Shown: in pieces, positions 28,758-36,923 of the stretch | Layout: the number at the start of each line of letters is the position of its first letter | How positions within the stretch are numbered: the first letter of the stretch is position 1 | Source: Lachnospiraceae bacterium | GTDB lineage: Bacteria > Bacillota > Clostridia > Lachnospirales > Lachnospiraceae | Direction of reading: 5' to 3' | NCBI GenBank assembly: GCA_022510565.1 | Contig: JAFLTE010000014.1 | Location: forward strand, 1 to 64,000 | Length of the DNA: 64,000 nucleotides | Translations under genes and position numbers: made by a program | Notes under the pieces: model-generated | Databases searched by the model: none | What the model was told of the DNA's origin: nothing | The model's input: only the letters and a program-made list of their open reading frames with translations

Positions 28758-29675
28758 ATGGGTAAGATCGCGTTTATGTTCCCGGGTCAGGGAGCGCAGT
28801 ATGTAGGGATGGGACAAGACTTCTATGAGCAGATTCCGATCTGTAAGGAGATGTTTGAACTGGCAAGTAAAGCCGGTGGGCTGGATGTGCCCGCACTCTG
28901 CTTCGAGGAAAATGAGCAGATCAATATCACGGAATATACGCAGATTGCCATGCTTGCGGCGGAGGTGGCAATGTTAAAAGCAATAGAGCAAAAAGGTTTA
29001 AAGCCCGATGTGACAGGCGGACTTAGTCTGGGAGAGTATGGAGCACTTGCCGCAAGCGGTGTGATGAGTGCAGAGGATGTGTTTAAGATTGTGCGCAAGC
29101 GTGGTATCTATATGCAGGAGGCAGTTCCAAATGGCGGCGCTATGATGGCAGTGCTCGGTCTGGATACGGAAGTGATCGAGAAGGTCTGCGAAGAGACGGC
29201 GGGTACTGTAACGATTGCAAACTATAATTGCCCCGGACAAATCGTCATTACCGGTGAGGATAATGCGGTGCAGGCTGCGGCGCAGAAGTTGACGGAGGCA
29301 GGTGCCAAGAGGTGCGTTCCTCTGAATGTAAGCGGACCTTTCCATTCACCGTTACTGGTGGGTGCGGGAGAAAAACTTGCAAAAGAACTGGATAATGTAG
29401 AAGTGCAGGATATCCGGATTCCCTATATTGCCAACGTGACGGCGGATTATGTGACGGACAAGGCTGACGTAAAGCCCCTGCTCCAGAAGCAGGTGTCCTC
29501 TTCCGTGAAATGGCAGCAGACCGTAGAACGCATGATTGCTGACGGTGTGGACACCTTCGTAGAGATTGGACCCGGCAGGACCCTATCCGGTTTTATGCGC
29601 AAGATTAATAAGGATATGAAAGTCTATAATGTTGAGAAAGTGGAAGATTTAGATAAGCTGGATGAGTTATTATAA
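28758..29675 (+). CDS. fabD: Malonyl-CoA:ACP transacylase
   Basis: FPGQGAQYVGMG, GGLSLGEYGAL, VSGPFHSPL. Confidence 0.96.
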   Translation: MGKIAFMFPGQGAQYVGMGQDFYEQIPICKEMFELASKAGGLDVPALCFEENEQINITEYTQIAMLAAEVAMLKAIEQKGLKPDVTGGLSLGEYGALAASGVMSAEDVFKIVRKRGIYMQEAVPNGGAMMAVLGLDTEVIEKVCEETAGTVTIANYNCPGQIVITGEDNAVQAAAQKLTEAGAKRCVPLNVSGPFHSPLLVGAGEKLAKELDNVEVQDIRIPYIANVTADYVTDKADVKPLLQKQVSSSVKWQQTVERMIADGVDTFVEIGPGRTLSGFMRKINKDMKVYNVEKVEDLDKLDELL

Positions 29676-29732
29676 GATTATCTTTTGTCAAGATAATGTG
29701 CTCAATTCATGAACAGGAAACGGAGGAAACAT

Positions 29733-30473
29733 ATGTTATCAGGAAAAGTGGCGCTGGTGACGGGCGCGGGCCGAGGCATCGGACGTGAGATTGCGCTGAC
29801 ACTGGCGGAGTACGGTGCAGATGTGATTGTCAATTATAACGGTTCTAAAGAAAAAGCGGAAGAAGTAGTTGCCCGGATTGAAGGAATGGGCAGAAAAGCG
29901 GTTGCCGTACAGTGCAGCGTTGCGGACTATGAGGCATGCGGAAAGATGATTACGGATATGATAACCGAATTCGGACATATCGATATCTTAGTAAACAATG
30001 CAGGGATTACCAAGGACAATCTTGTAATCAAAATGACGGAAGAGGATTTCGATGCGGTTATCGACACCAATCTGAAAGGCACTTTTAATACAATGAAGCA
30101 TATGTATCGTCCTTTCATCAAGCAGAAAGCAGGAAGAATTATCAATCTGTCCTCCGTGTCCGGTGTGCTGGGCAATGCGGGACAGGCGAACTATTCCGCT
30201 TCCAAGGCAGGTGTAATCGGGCTGACGAAATCTATGGCGAGAGAGCTTGCCAGCAGAAACATTACGGTCAATGCGGTAGCGCCGGGATATATCGATACTG
30301 ATATGACGCAGGCAATGACAGATGCTGCCAAGGAGGCGACACTGGAACAGATTCCGCTTAAGCGCGTGGGGACACCGAGAGATATTGCAGAGACGGTGGC
30401 GTTTCTTGCCAGCGACAAGGCTTCCTATATCACGGGACAGGTCATCTCCGTGGACGGCGGCATGGCGATATAG
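29733..30473 (+). CDS. fabG: 3-oxoacyl-ACP reductase
   Basis: [35 protein letters not shown]. Confidence 0.96.
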   Translation: MLSGKVALVTGAGRGIGREIALTLAEYGADVIVNYNGSKEKAEEVVARIEGMGRKAVAVQCSVADYEACGKMITDMITEFGHIDILVNNAGITKDNLVIKMTEEDFDAVIDTNLKGTFNTMKHMYRPFIKQKAGRIINLSSVSGVLGNAGQANYSASKAGVIGLTKSMARELASRNITVNAVAPGYIDTDMTQAMTDAAKEATLEQIPLKRVGTPRDIAETVAFLASDKASYITGQVISVDGGMAI

Positions 30474-30548
30474 AATTGCTGTATACAAAAAAATATATGG
30501 AATGGAAATTGCAATACGGTTGAGCAAGAGAGGAGCAGAAAGATTGAT

Positions 30549-31784
30549 ATGAGCAGACGAGTTGTGGTAACAGGTATGGGTGCAATCACGCCCATCGGAT
30601 TAAGTGTGGATGAATTTTGGGCGAGTGTCAAGGAGGGTAAGATCGGTTTTGACCGTATTACCAAATTTGATCCCACCGATTTTAAGTGTAAGCTTGCCGC
30701 AGAAGTCAAAGGCTTCGAGGGCAAGGATTACATGGACTTCAAGGCGGCCAAGAGAATGGAGCTGTTTTCTCAGTATGCGGTTGCAGCTGCCAAGGAGGCA
30801 TTGGAGGATTCAGGACTGGATATGGAGAAGGAAGACCCTTACCGTGTGGGTGTGGCTGTAGGTTCCGGCACGGGTTCTCTGCAGGCGACAGAACGCTCTC
30901 ATAGCAGACTGCTTGAGAAGGGACCGTCCAAGATTGAACCGCTTTATGTTCCGCTGACAATTTCCAATATGGCGGCAGGAAACGTGTCTATTCAGTTTGG
31001 TTTGAAAGGAAAAAGTATCAACGTGGTAACGGCGTGCGCTACAGGTACCAACTCCATCGGTGAAGCATTCCGAGCGATTCAGTACGGCGATGCGGAAGTG
31101 ATGGTAGCAGGCGGTACTGAGGGCAGCGTGTGCCCTATCGGTATCGGTGGATTTTCTGCGCTGACGGCTTTGTCTACTTGCGAGGACCCTACGAGATGCT
31201 CCATTCCTTTTGACAAGGAGAGAAGCGGCTTCGTTATGGGTGAAGGCGCGGCCGTAGTTGTGTTGGAAGAATTAGAGCACGCTAAGGCAAGAGGTGCCAA
31301 GATTTATGCGGAAGTAGCAGGTTACGGATGCAGCTCCGACGCATACCATATCACTTCTCCTGCAGAGGACGGTGCAGGAGCGGCGAAAGCCATGGAATAC
31401 GCGATTGCGGATGCCGGCATCACGAAAGAAGATATTACTTATATCAACGCACACGGTACGGCGACGCATCACAATGACTTATTCGAAACAAGGGCGATTA
31501 AGCTTTTGTTCGGTGAGCACGCGAGGGATATCAAGATTAACTCTACGAAATCCATGGTAGGACACCTTCTGGGTGCGGCGGGAGCCATTGAATTTGTGAC
31601 ATGTGTAAAAGAATTGGAAGAGGGATATATCCATCGTACGGTAGGTTATCAGGTACCCGATGAAGAGCTTGATTTGAATTATTGTAAAGAAGCATACACG
31701 GAAGATTTCGAATATGCGCTGTCCAACTCTCTCGGATTCGGCGGACATAATGCAAGTCTTCTTGTGAAGAAATACCATGAATAA
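30549..31784 (+). CDS. fabF: Beta-ketoacyl-ACP synthase II
   Basis: NVVTACATGTNSIGEA, NAHGTATHHND, STKSMVGHLLGAAG. Confidence 0.96.
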   Translation: MSRRVVVTGMGAITPIGLSVDEFWASVKEGKIGFDRITKFDPTDFKCKLAAEVKGFEGKDYMDFKAAKRMELFSQYAVAAAKEALEDSGLDMEKEDPYRVGVAVGSGTGSLQATERSHSRLLEKGPSKIEPLYVPLTISNMAAGNVSIQFGLKGKSINVVTACATGTNSIGEAFRAIQYGDAEVMVAGGTEGSVCPIGIGGFSALTALSTCEDPTRCSIPFDKERSGFVMGEGAAVVVLEELEHAKARGAKIYAEVAGYGCSSDAYHITSPAEDGAGAAKAMEYAIADAGITKEDITYINAHGTATHHNDLFETRAIKLLFGEHARDIKINSTKSMVGHLLGAAGAIEFVTCVKELEEGYIHRTVGYQVPDEELDLNYCKEAYTEDFEYALSNSLGFGGHNASLLVKKYHE

Positions 31785-31876
31785 ACAGTAATGATGAAAC
31801 AGCAATCGAGAAACATGAGTAAAAAATAGTCTCAGACAAATCTATTGAAAATATCGCAACAGGAGGAAGTATCGAT

Positions 31877-32314
31877 ATGTCACTTATGACAGCGAAAGAA
31901 ATTATGGAGATTATTCCTCACAGACAGCCGTTTATGCTGATTGATACGATTGAGGAATTAGAGGAAGGTAAAAGAGCTGTAGCAAAAAAGTGTGTCTCTT
32001 ACAACGAGCCGTTCTTTGCAGGACACTTTCCTAAAGAACCGGTCATGCCCGGTGTGTTTATCGTGGAAGCGTTGGCGCAGACAGGCGCGGTGGCTATTTT
32101 AAGTCAGCCCGAATTTAAGGGCAAGACCGCTTACTTTGCGGCAATCAATAATGCGAAATTTAAAGGGAAGGTTGTACCCGGCGATGTGCTTACATTGGAG
32201 ACGGAGATAATCAAGATTAAGGGTCCCATCGGTGTGGGTGCGGCGAAGGCCTATGTGGACGGTAAATTGGTGACCATGGCAGAACTCACTTTCGCTATTG
32301 GAAACGAAAAGTAA
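31877..32314 (+). CDS. fabZ: 3-hydroxyacyl-ACP dehydratase
   Basis: IPHRQPFMLID, FAGHFPKEPVMPGVFIVEALAQ. Confidence 0.96.
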   Translation: MSLMTAKEIMEIIPHRQPFMLIDTIEELEEGKRAVAKKCVSYNEPFFAGHFPKEPVMPGVFIVEALAQTGAVAILSQPEFKGKTAYFAAINNAKFKGKVVPGDVLTLETEIIKIKGPIGVGAAKAYVDGKLVTMAELTFAIGNEK

Positions 32315-32352
32315 TGATGAGTTTGCCGGGCAGAACTCACTTTCGCCATCGG
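32278..32352 (+). repeat. Direct repeat at fabZ 3' end (duplication scar)
   Basis: GGCAGAACTCACTTTCGCTATTGG (32278-32301) and GGCAGAACTCACTTTCGCCATCGG (32329-32352); 22/24 identical, offset 51 nt. Confidence 0.85.
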
Positions 32353-32384
32353 CGATGCGTAAACCGAAAAGGGAGAAACGGGTG

Positions 32385-33368
32385 ATGGAGAGTAATATGG
32401 GAACAAGAATGATTGGAACGGGAAGCAGTCTGCCGAAAGCAGTCGTGACAAACGATGACTTATCAAAGATTATGGACACGTCAGACGAGTGGATTAGTTC
32501 CCGTACAGGTATCAGGGAGAGACATCTGGCTAAGGAGGAGACGACAGCAAGTATGTCGACGGAGGCGGCACGTCGTGCTATGGAAAATGCAGGCGTAACG
32601 GCGCAGGAGATTGACCTGATTATCGTTGGTACGGTTTCCGCGGATCATGTAACACCTGCCTGTGCATGTGAGGTACAAGCCGCAATCGGAGCTGTGGATG
32701 CGGTCGCTTTTGACATTAATGCTGCCTGCTCCGGATTTATGTTTGCATTAAATATTGCGCATGCATATTTGCAGACAGGTTTTTATAAGACAGCCTTAAT
32801 CATAGGCGCGGAAACACTGTCTAAGCTTATGGATTGGAGCGACAGAAGTACCTGCGTACTTTTCGGGGACGGTGCAGGTGCAGCCATAGTGCGCGCGGAT
32901 GACAGGAACAGACTGCTTGCTTTTGACCAGGGATCGGACGGCATAAAAGGCAGTGTATTGGCATGTCCGAACCGCTCTAACAATAATCCGCTGGTTGAAA
33001 CGTCCAAGGAGCTTTCCTATGTGCATATGGACGGGCAGGAAGTATATAAGTTTGCGGTGACGACGGTGCCCGTATCTTTGCAGAGAACAATTCAGGCAGC
33101 AGGACTTACGGTGGAGGATATTGATTATTTTGTACTGCATCAGGCGAATATCAGAATCTTGCAGGCGGTTGCCAAGAGACTGAAGGTATCTGAGGATAAA
33201 TTCCCAATAAGTTTAGACCACTGCGGAAACATATCTGCGGCGAGTGTGCCGATTCTCTTGGATGAGATGAATAGACAGGGACTTTTAAAATCCGGTATGA
33301 AAATTGCGCTTGCAGGTTTCGGCGGCGGACTTACATGGGCGTCTGCCGTATTGGAATGGGACGCATAA
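32385..33368 (+). CDS. fabH: Beta-ketoacyl-ACP synthase III
   Basis: DINAACSGFMFAL, HQANIRILQAVAKRL, NISAASVPI. Confidence 0.95.
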   Translation: MESNMGTRMIGTGSSLPKAVVTNDDLSKIMDTSDEWISSRTGIRERHLAKEETTASMSTEAARRAMENAGVTAQEIDLIIVGTVSADHVTPACACEVQAAIGAVDAVAFDINAACSGFMFALNIAHAYLQTGFYKTALIIGAETLSKLMDWSDRSTCVLFGDGAGAAIVRADDRNRLLAFDQGSDGIKGSVLACPNRSNNNPLVETSKELSYVHMDGQEVYKFAVTTVPVSLQRTIQAAGLTVEDIDYFVLHQANIRILQAVAKRLKVSEDKFPISLDHCGNISAASVPILLDEMNRQGLLKSGMKIALAGFGGGLTWASAVLEWDA

Positions 33369-33422
33369 TAAATTAAATTGTCTCATAAGATAGCTGTAAA
33401 GACGAATTGGAAATGAAAGTCT

Positions 33423-34052
33423 ATGTTGAATTATATTTGGGCTTTTATGATTTTGGTCGGAGTCATCTACGGTGCCATCACCGGAAGGATGGCGGACGTT
33501 ACGAATGCAGCTCTGGATTCCGCGTCGGATGCGGTATCTCTGTGTATTACAATGATCGGTGTGATGGCACTTTGGGTCGGTTTGATGGAGATTGCGCAGA
33601 AATCCGGTCTGATTGCAAAAATGACAAAGGGCATACAGCCTTTTATCAGTTTTCTGTTTCCGAGAATTCCCGAAGGACATCCTGCCAGAGAGTATATTTC
33701 CACTAACCTGATTGCCAATGTGCTGGGATTGGGATGGGCATGTACCCCGGCGGGACTTAAGGCGATGGAAGCCCTTGCGGATTTAGAGCGGGAGAGAGGA
33801 AATCCTGCATATCTGAGTGAAAACACAGGGAAAGGGAATTGTCAACGTGTCGCAAGTGTGGAGATGTGTACCTTCCTGATTCTCAATATTTCTTCTCTGC
33901 AGCTTATTCCGGTCAATATGATTGCATACAGGCAGCAGTACGGGAGCGTGAATCCGGCAGGGATTATTGCCCCGGCAATTGTGGCGACTTTTTTTAGTAC
34001 ATTGACGGCAATCATATACTGTAAGATAATGGATATAAAGCGAAAGACATGA
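33423..34052 (+). CDS. spmA: Spore maturation protein A-like / nucleoside recognition domain protein
   Basis: MLNYIWAFMILVGVIYGAITGRM...LGLGWACTPAGLKAM; spmB-like gene nearby. Confidence 0.9.
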   Translation: MLNYIWAFMILVGVIYGAITGRMADVTNAALDSASDAVSLCITMIGVMALWVGLMEIAQKSGLIAKMTKGIQPFISFLFPRIPEGHPAREYISTNLIANVLGLGWACTPAGLKAMEALADLERERGNPAYLSENTGKGNCQRVASVEMCTFLILNISSLQLIPVNMIAYRQQYGSVNPAGIIAPAIVATFFSTLTAIIYCKIMDIKRKT

Positions 34053-34080
34053 GACTCTTAAGAGAAGAGAGGTAGTATCT

Positions 34081-35454
34081 ATGAAATACGACATTATAAT
34101 TATCGGCGCGGGACCGGGAGGTATTTTTACAGCATATGAACTGACGCAGAAGCAAAGTTCATTAAAGATTGCCGTATTCGAGGCGGGACATCCGCTTAAG
34201 ATGCGTCGCTGTCCGATTGACGGAGATAAAGTTAAAAGCTGCGTGCGTTGTAAAAGCTGCTCCATTATGAGCGGTTTTGGCGGCGCGGGTGCTTTTTCCG
34301 ACGGTAAATATAATATTACCAATGATTTCGGAGGTACGCTGTACGAGCATGTGGGCAAAAAGCATGCCATCGACCTGATGAAGTATGTGGACGAGATTAA
34401 TTTGCAGTACGGCGGCGAGGGTACGAAGCTGTACTCTACCGCGGGAAGTCATTTTAAGAAGCTGTGTCTGCAGAACAAACTGAATCTTCTGGATGCTTCC
34501 GTGCGACATCTGGGGACGGACATTAACTACATCGTGTTGGAGAATCTCTATGCGGAATTGCAGGATAAGGTTGATTTCTACTTTGATACGCCGGTTCAGT
34601 CTGTAGAAAGTGTAGACGGCGGTTTCCGTGTCAGATGTGAAGAGAACATCTATGAATGTGACAAATGTGTCATTTCTGTAGGCAGAAGCGGCAGCAAGTG
34701 GATGCAGAAGGTGTGTGAGGAGTTGGGCATAGAGACGAAGTCCAACCGTGTGGATATCGGCGTGCGTGTGGAGCTGCCCGCAGTAATCTTTTCTCACCTG
34801 ACGGACGAGCTGTACGAGAGCAAGATTGTCTATCGCACAGAGAAGTTTGAGGACAGGGTGAGAACATTCTGTATGAATCCCCACGGCATTGTAGTCAATG
34901 AGAATACCAACGGCATTGTGACGGTGAACGGACACAGCTACGAGGGTGCGGATAAGCAGACGAACAACACCAACTTTGCGCTGCTTGTGGCGAAGCATTT
35001 TTCTGAGCCCTTTAAGGACAGCAACGGCTACGGAGAGAGCATTGCAAGACTGTCAAATATGCTGGGCGGCGGTGTAATCGTGCAGCGCTTCGGCGATTTG
35101 GTAAGAGGCAGACGAAGCAATGATAAACGTATCATGGAGGGTCTGGTGGAGCCCACGCTGTCGGCGACACCCGGGGACTTAAGTCTGGTGCTGCCCAAAC
35201 GTATCCTGGACGGTATCATCGAGATGATTTATGCGCTTGATAAGATTGCGCCGGGTACGGCTAACGATGATACACTTCTGTATGGTGTGGAAGTTAAGTT
35301 CTATAATATGGAAGTAGAGATTGACGAACATCTTGAGACAAAATATAAGGGGCTGTATATCATCGGCGACGGCAGTGGTGTGACACACTCGCTCTCCCAT
35401 GCATCGGCCAGCGGTGTGCATGTGGCGAGGGATATACTGGGCGTTGACATATAA
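34081..35454 (+). CDS. FAD-dependent oxidoreductase
   Basis: N-terminal IIIGAGPGGIFTAYEL dinucleotide-binding motif; C-terminal GLYIIGDGSGVTHSLSHASASG. Confidence 0.88.
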   Translation: MKYDIIIIGAGPGGIFTAYELTQKQSSLKIAVFEAGHPLKMRRCPIDGDKVKSCVRCKSCSIMSGFGGAGAFSDGKYNITNDFGGTLYEHVGKKHAIDLMKYVDEINLQYGGEGTKLYSTAGSHFKKLCLQNKLNLLDASVRHLGTDINYIVLENLYAELQDKVDFYFDTPVQSVESVDGGFRVRCEENIYECDKCVISVGRSGSKWMQKVCEELGIETKSNRVDIGVRVELPAVIFSHLTDELYESKIVYRTEKFEDRVRTFCMNPHGIVVNENTNGIVTVNGHSYEGADKQTNNTNFALLVAKHFSEPFKDSNGYGESIARLSNMLGGGVIVQRFGDLVRGRRSNDKRIMEGLVEPTLSATPGDLSLVLPKRILDGIIEMIYALDKIAPGTANDDTLLYGVEVKFYNMEVEIDEHLETKYKGLYIIGDGSGVTHSLSHASASGVHVARDILGVDI

Positions 35455-35462
35455 TACAGCAT

Positions 35463-35501
35463 GACTGCATAGATTGTAATAATAATCTATGCAGTCTTTT
35501 T
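35463..35501 (+). terminator. Intrinsic terminator between FAD gene and spmB
   Basis: GACTGCATAGATT-N8-AATCTATGCAGTC, 13-bp perfect stem, then T5. Confidence 0.88.
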
Positions 35502-35517
35502 ATATGAGGCGTCATAC

Positions 35518-36048
35518 ATGGTCGCAGTGCTATCCAATATATCCAATATTATTATTCCCGTCATTATCTTTTACATAGTGGCTTACGGCATGATTGCGAA
35601 GAGCAATGTCTATGAGGATTTTATTAAAGGAGCCGGAGACGGATTTCGGACGGTCATCCAGATTATGCCGACGCTGATTGGGCTGATGGTGGCGGTGGGA
35701 GTGCTGCGTGCTTCCGGTTTTCTGGATTTTGTGGGCGGACTGTTTGCGGGTATTACCGAGCAATTAGGCTTTTCTTCTGAGCTGGTGCCCCTTATTATGA
35801 TTAAAATGTTTTCCTCCTCCGCGGCGACGGGACTTGTGCTGGATATTTTTAAGAACCACGGGCCGGATTCATTGATTGGACTGACTACCTCCATTATGAT
35901 GAGCTGCACGGAGACGATTTTCTATACCATGTCCGTGTACTTTCTGGCCGCCAAGGTGACGAAGACTCGATACACGCTGACCGGAGCGCTGCTCTCTACG
36001 CTGGTGGGAGTGGTTGCCAGTATTGTGCTGGCGGGATTTCTGGTGTGA
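35518..36048 (+). CDS. spmB: Spore maturation protein B-like
   Basis: IIPVIIFYIVAYGMIAKSNVYEDFIKGAGDGFRTVIQIMPTLIGLMVAVGVLRASG. Confidence 0.92.
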   Translation: MVAVLSNISNIIIPVIIFYIVAYGMIAKSNVYEDFIKGAGDGFRTVIQIMPTLIGLMVAVGVLRASGFLDFVGGLFAGITEQLGFSSELVPLIMIKMFSSSAATGLVLDIFKNHGPDSLIGLTTSIMMSCTETIFYTMSVYFLAAKVTKTRYTLTGALLSTLVGVVASIVLAGFLV

Positions 36049-36101
36049 TACGAAATTGCTTAAACAGAATACTTCTTTGTGTGAAATAATATCATAACAA
36101 A

Positions 36102-36131
36102 AACGGCACTCTTATCGGAGTGCCGTTCTTG
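36102..36131 (+). terminator. Intrinsic terminator after spmB
   Basis: AACGGCACTC-ttatcg-GAGTGCCGTT then CTTGT. Confidence 0.75.
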
Positions 36132-36409
36132 TGTGTGAGAAGGATAAAATGTGTAACTTGTGTATGTCAACAGCATACCCGTCGGGCATGACTGTTATGG
36201 TTAGCCGAGACCGGTCGACACCGAAACAGCACCGGCGGCCTCTATTAAGTGTAGAACAGATTCATCAAAAAATAATATGTATCTCCAACTACAATATATA
36301 CTATAAAAGATAAATATGAATACAATATGTCTGATTTCAAAACAAATAAGAAAAAAATTATAAAAAAAATTTAATAATTGAGTATTTCAATGAAATTAAC
36401 GGTCAAATA

Positions 36410-36440
36410 ATTTGACTATCAAACTATTTTTTGCTAGAAT
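36410..36440 (+). promoter_or_regulatory. marR/fabT promoter with FabT-like box
   Basis: TTTGACTATCAAACTATT; TTGACT-17-TAGAAT with the box overlapping the -35. Confidence 0.78.
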
Positions 36441-36470
36441 GAGAAGCAAATTGATAGATGGAGAGTAGTT

Positions 36471-36923
36471 ATGGATATCATTAGTACGCTGAATGAATTG
36501 CTTGTCAAGTTATTCCGCAATATCAATGTAATCGAAGAGCGTGCAATCCGCACCGGGGAGTATCGGGACATGACAGCCAACGATATGCATGTCATTGAGG
36601 CAATCGGTACGGAGGAGGCCAAAAATATGACCAGCGTGGCGCGTTCGCTGGACGTCACCACGGGGACGCTGACCATAGCTGTCAATAGTCTGGTCAAGAA
36701 GGGGTATGTGGACAGAGTCAGAAGTGAGGAAGACAGACGTGTCGTGTTGATTTCCCTATCTGAAAAAGGTAAAAGGGCATATCTCCATCACCGGCAGTTC
36801 CATGATCAGATGATCAATGTTGTCGTGGAGGAGCTGTCGGAAGAAGAACAGCAGGTTTTGGAGAGAGCCTTAAAGAAGCTGAATCAGTTTTTTATGAAGA
36901 CAGCAGATCGGACAGTGTCCTAA
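36471..36923 (+). CDS. MarR family regulator, FabT-like
   Basis: MTSVARSLDVTTGTLTIAVNSLVKKGYVDRVRSEEDRRVVLISLSEKG wHTH; upstream box matches boxes at fab genes. Confidence 0.88.
   Translation: MDIISTLNELLVKLFRNINVIEERAIRTGEYRDMTANDMHVIEAIGTEEAKNMTSVARSLDVTTGTLTIAVNSLVKKGYVDRVRSEEDRRVVLISLSEKGKRAYLHHRQFHDQMINVVVEELSEEEQQVLERALKKLNQFFMKTADRTVS

Noticed and set aside
34162-34998. 278-aa minus-strand ORF
   Set aside because: Antisense to the FAD oxidoreductase, no RBS or domain; typical shadow ORF.
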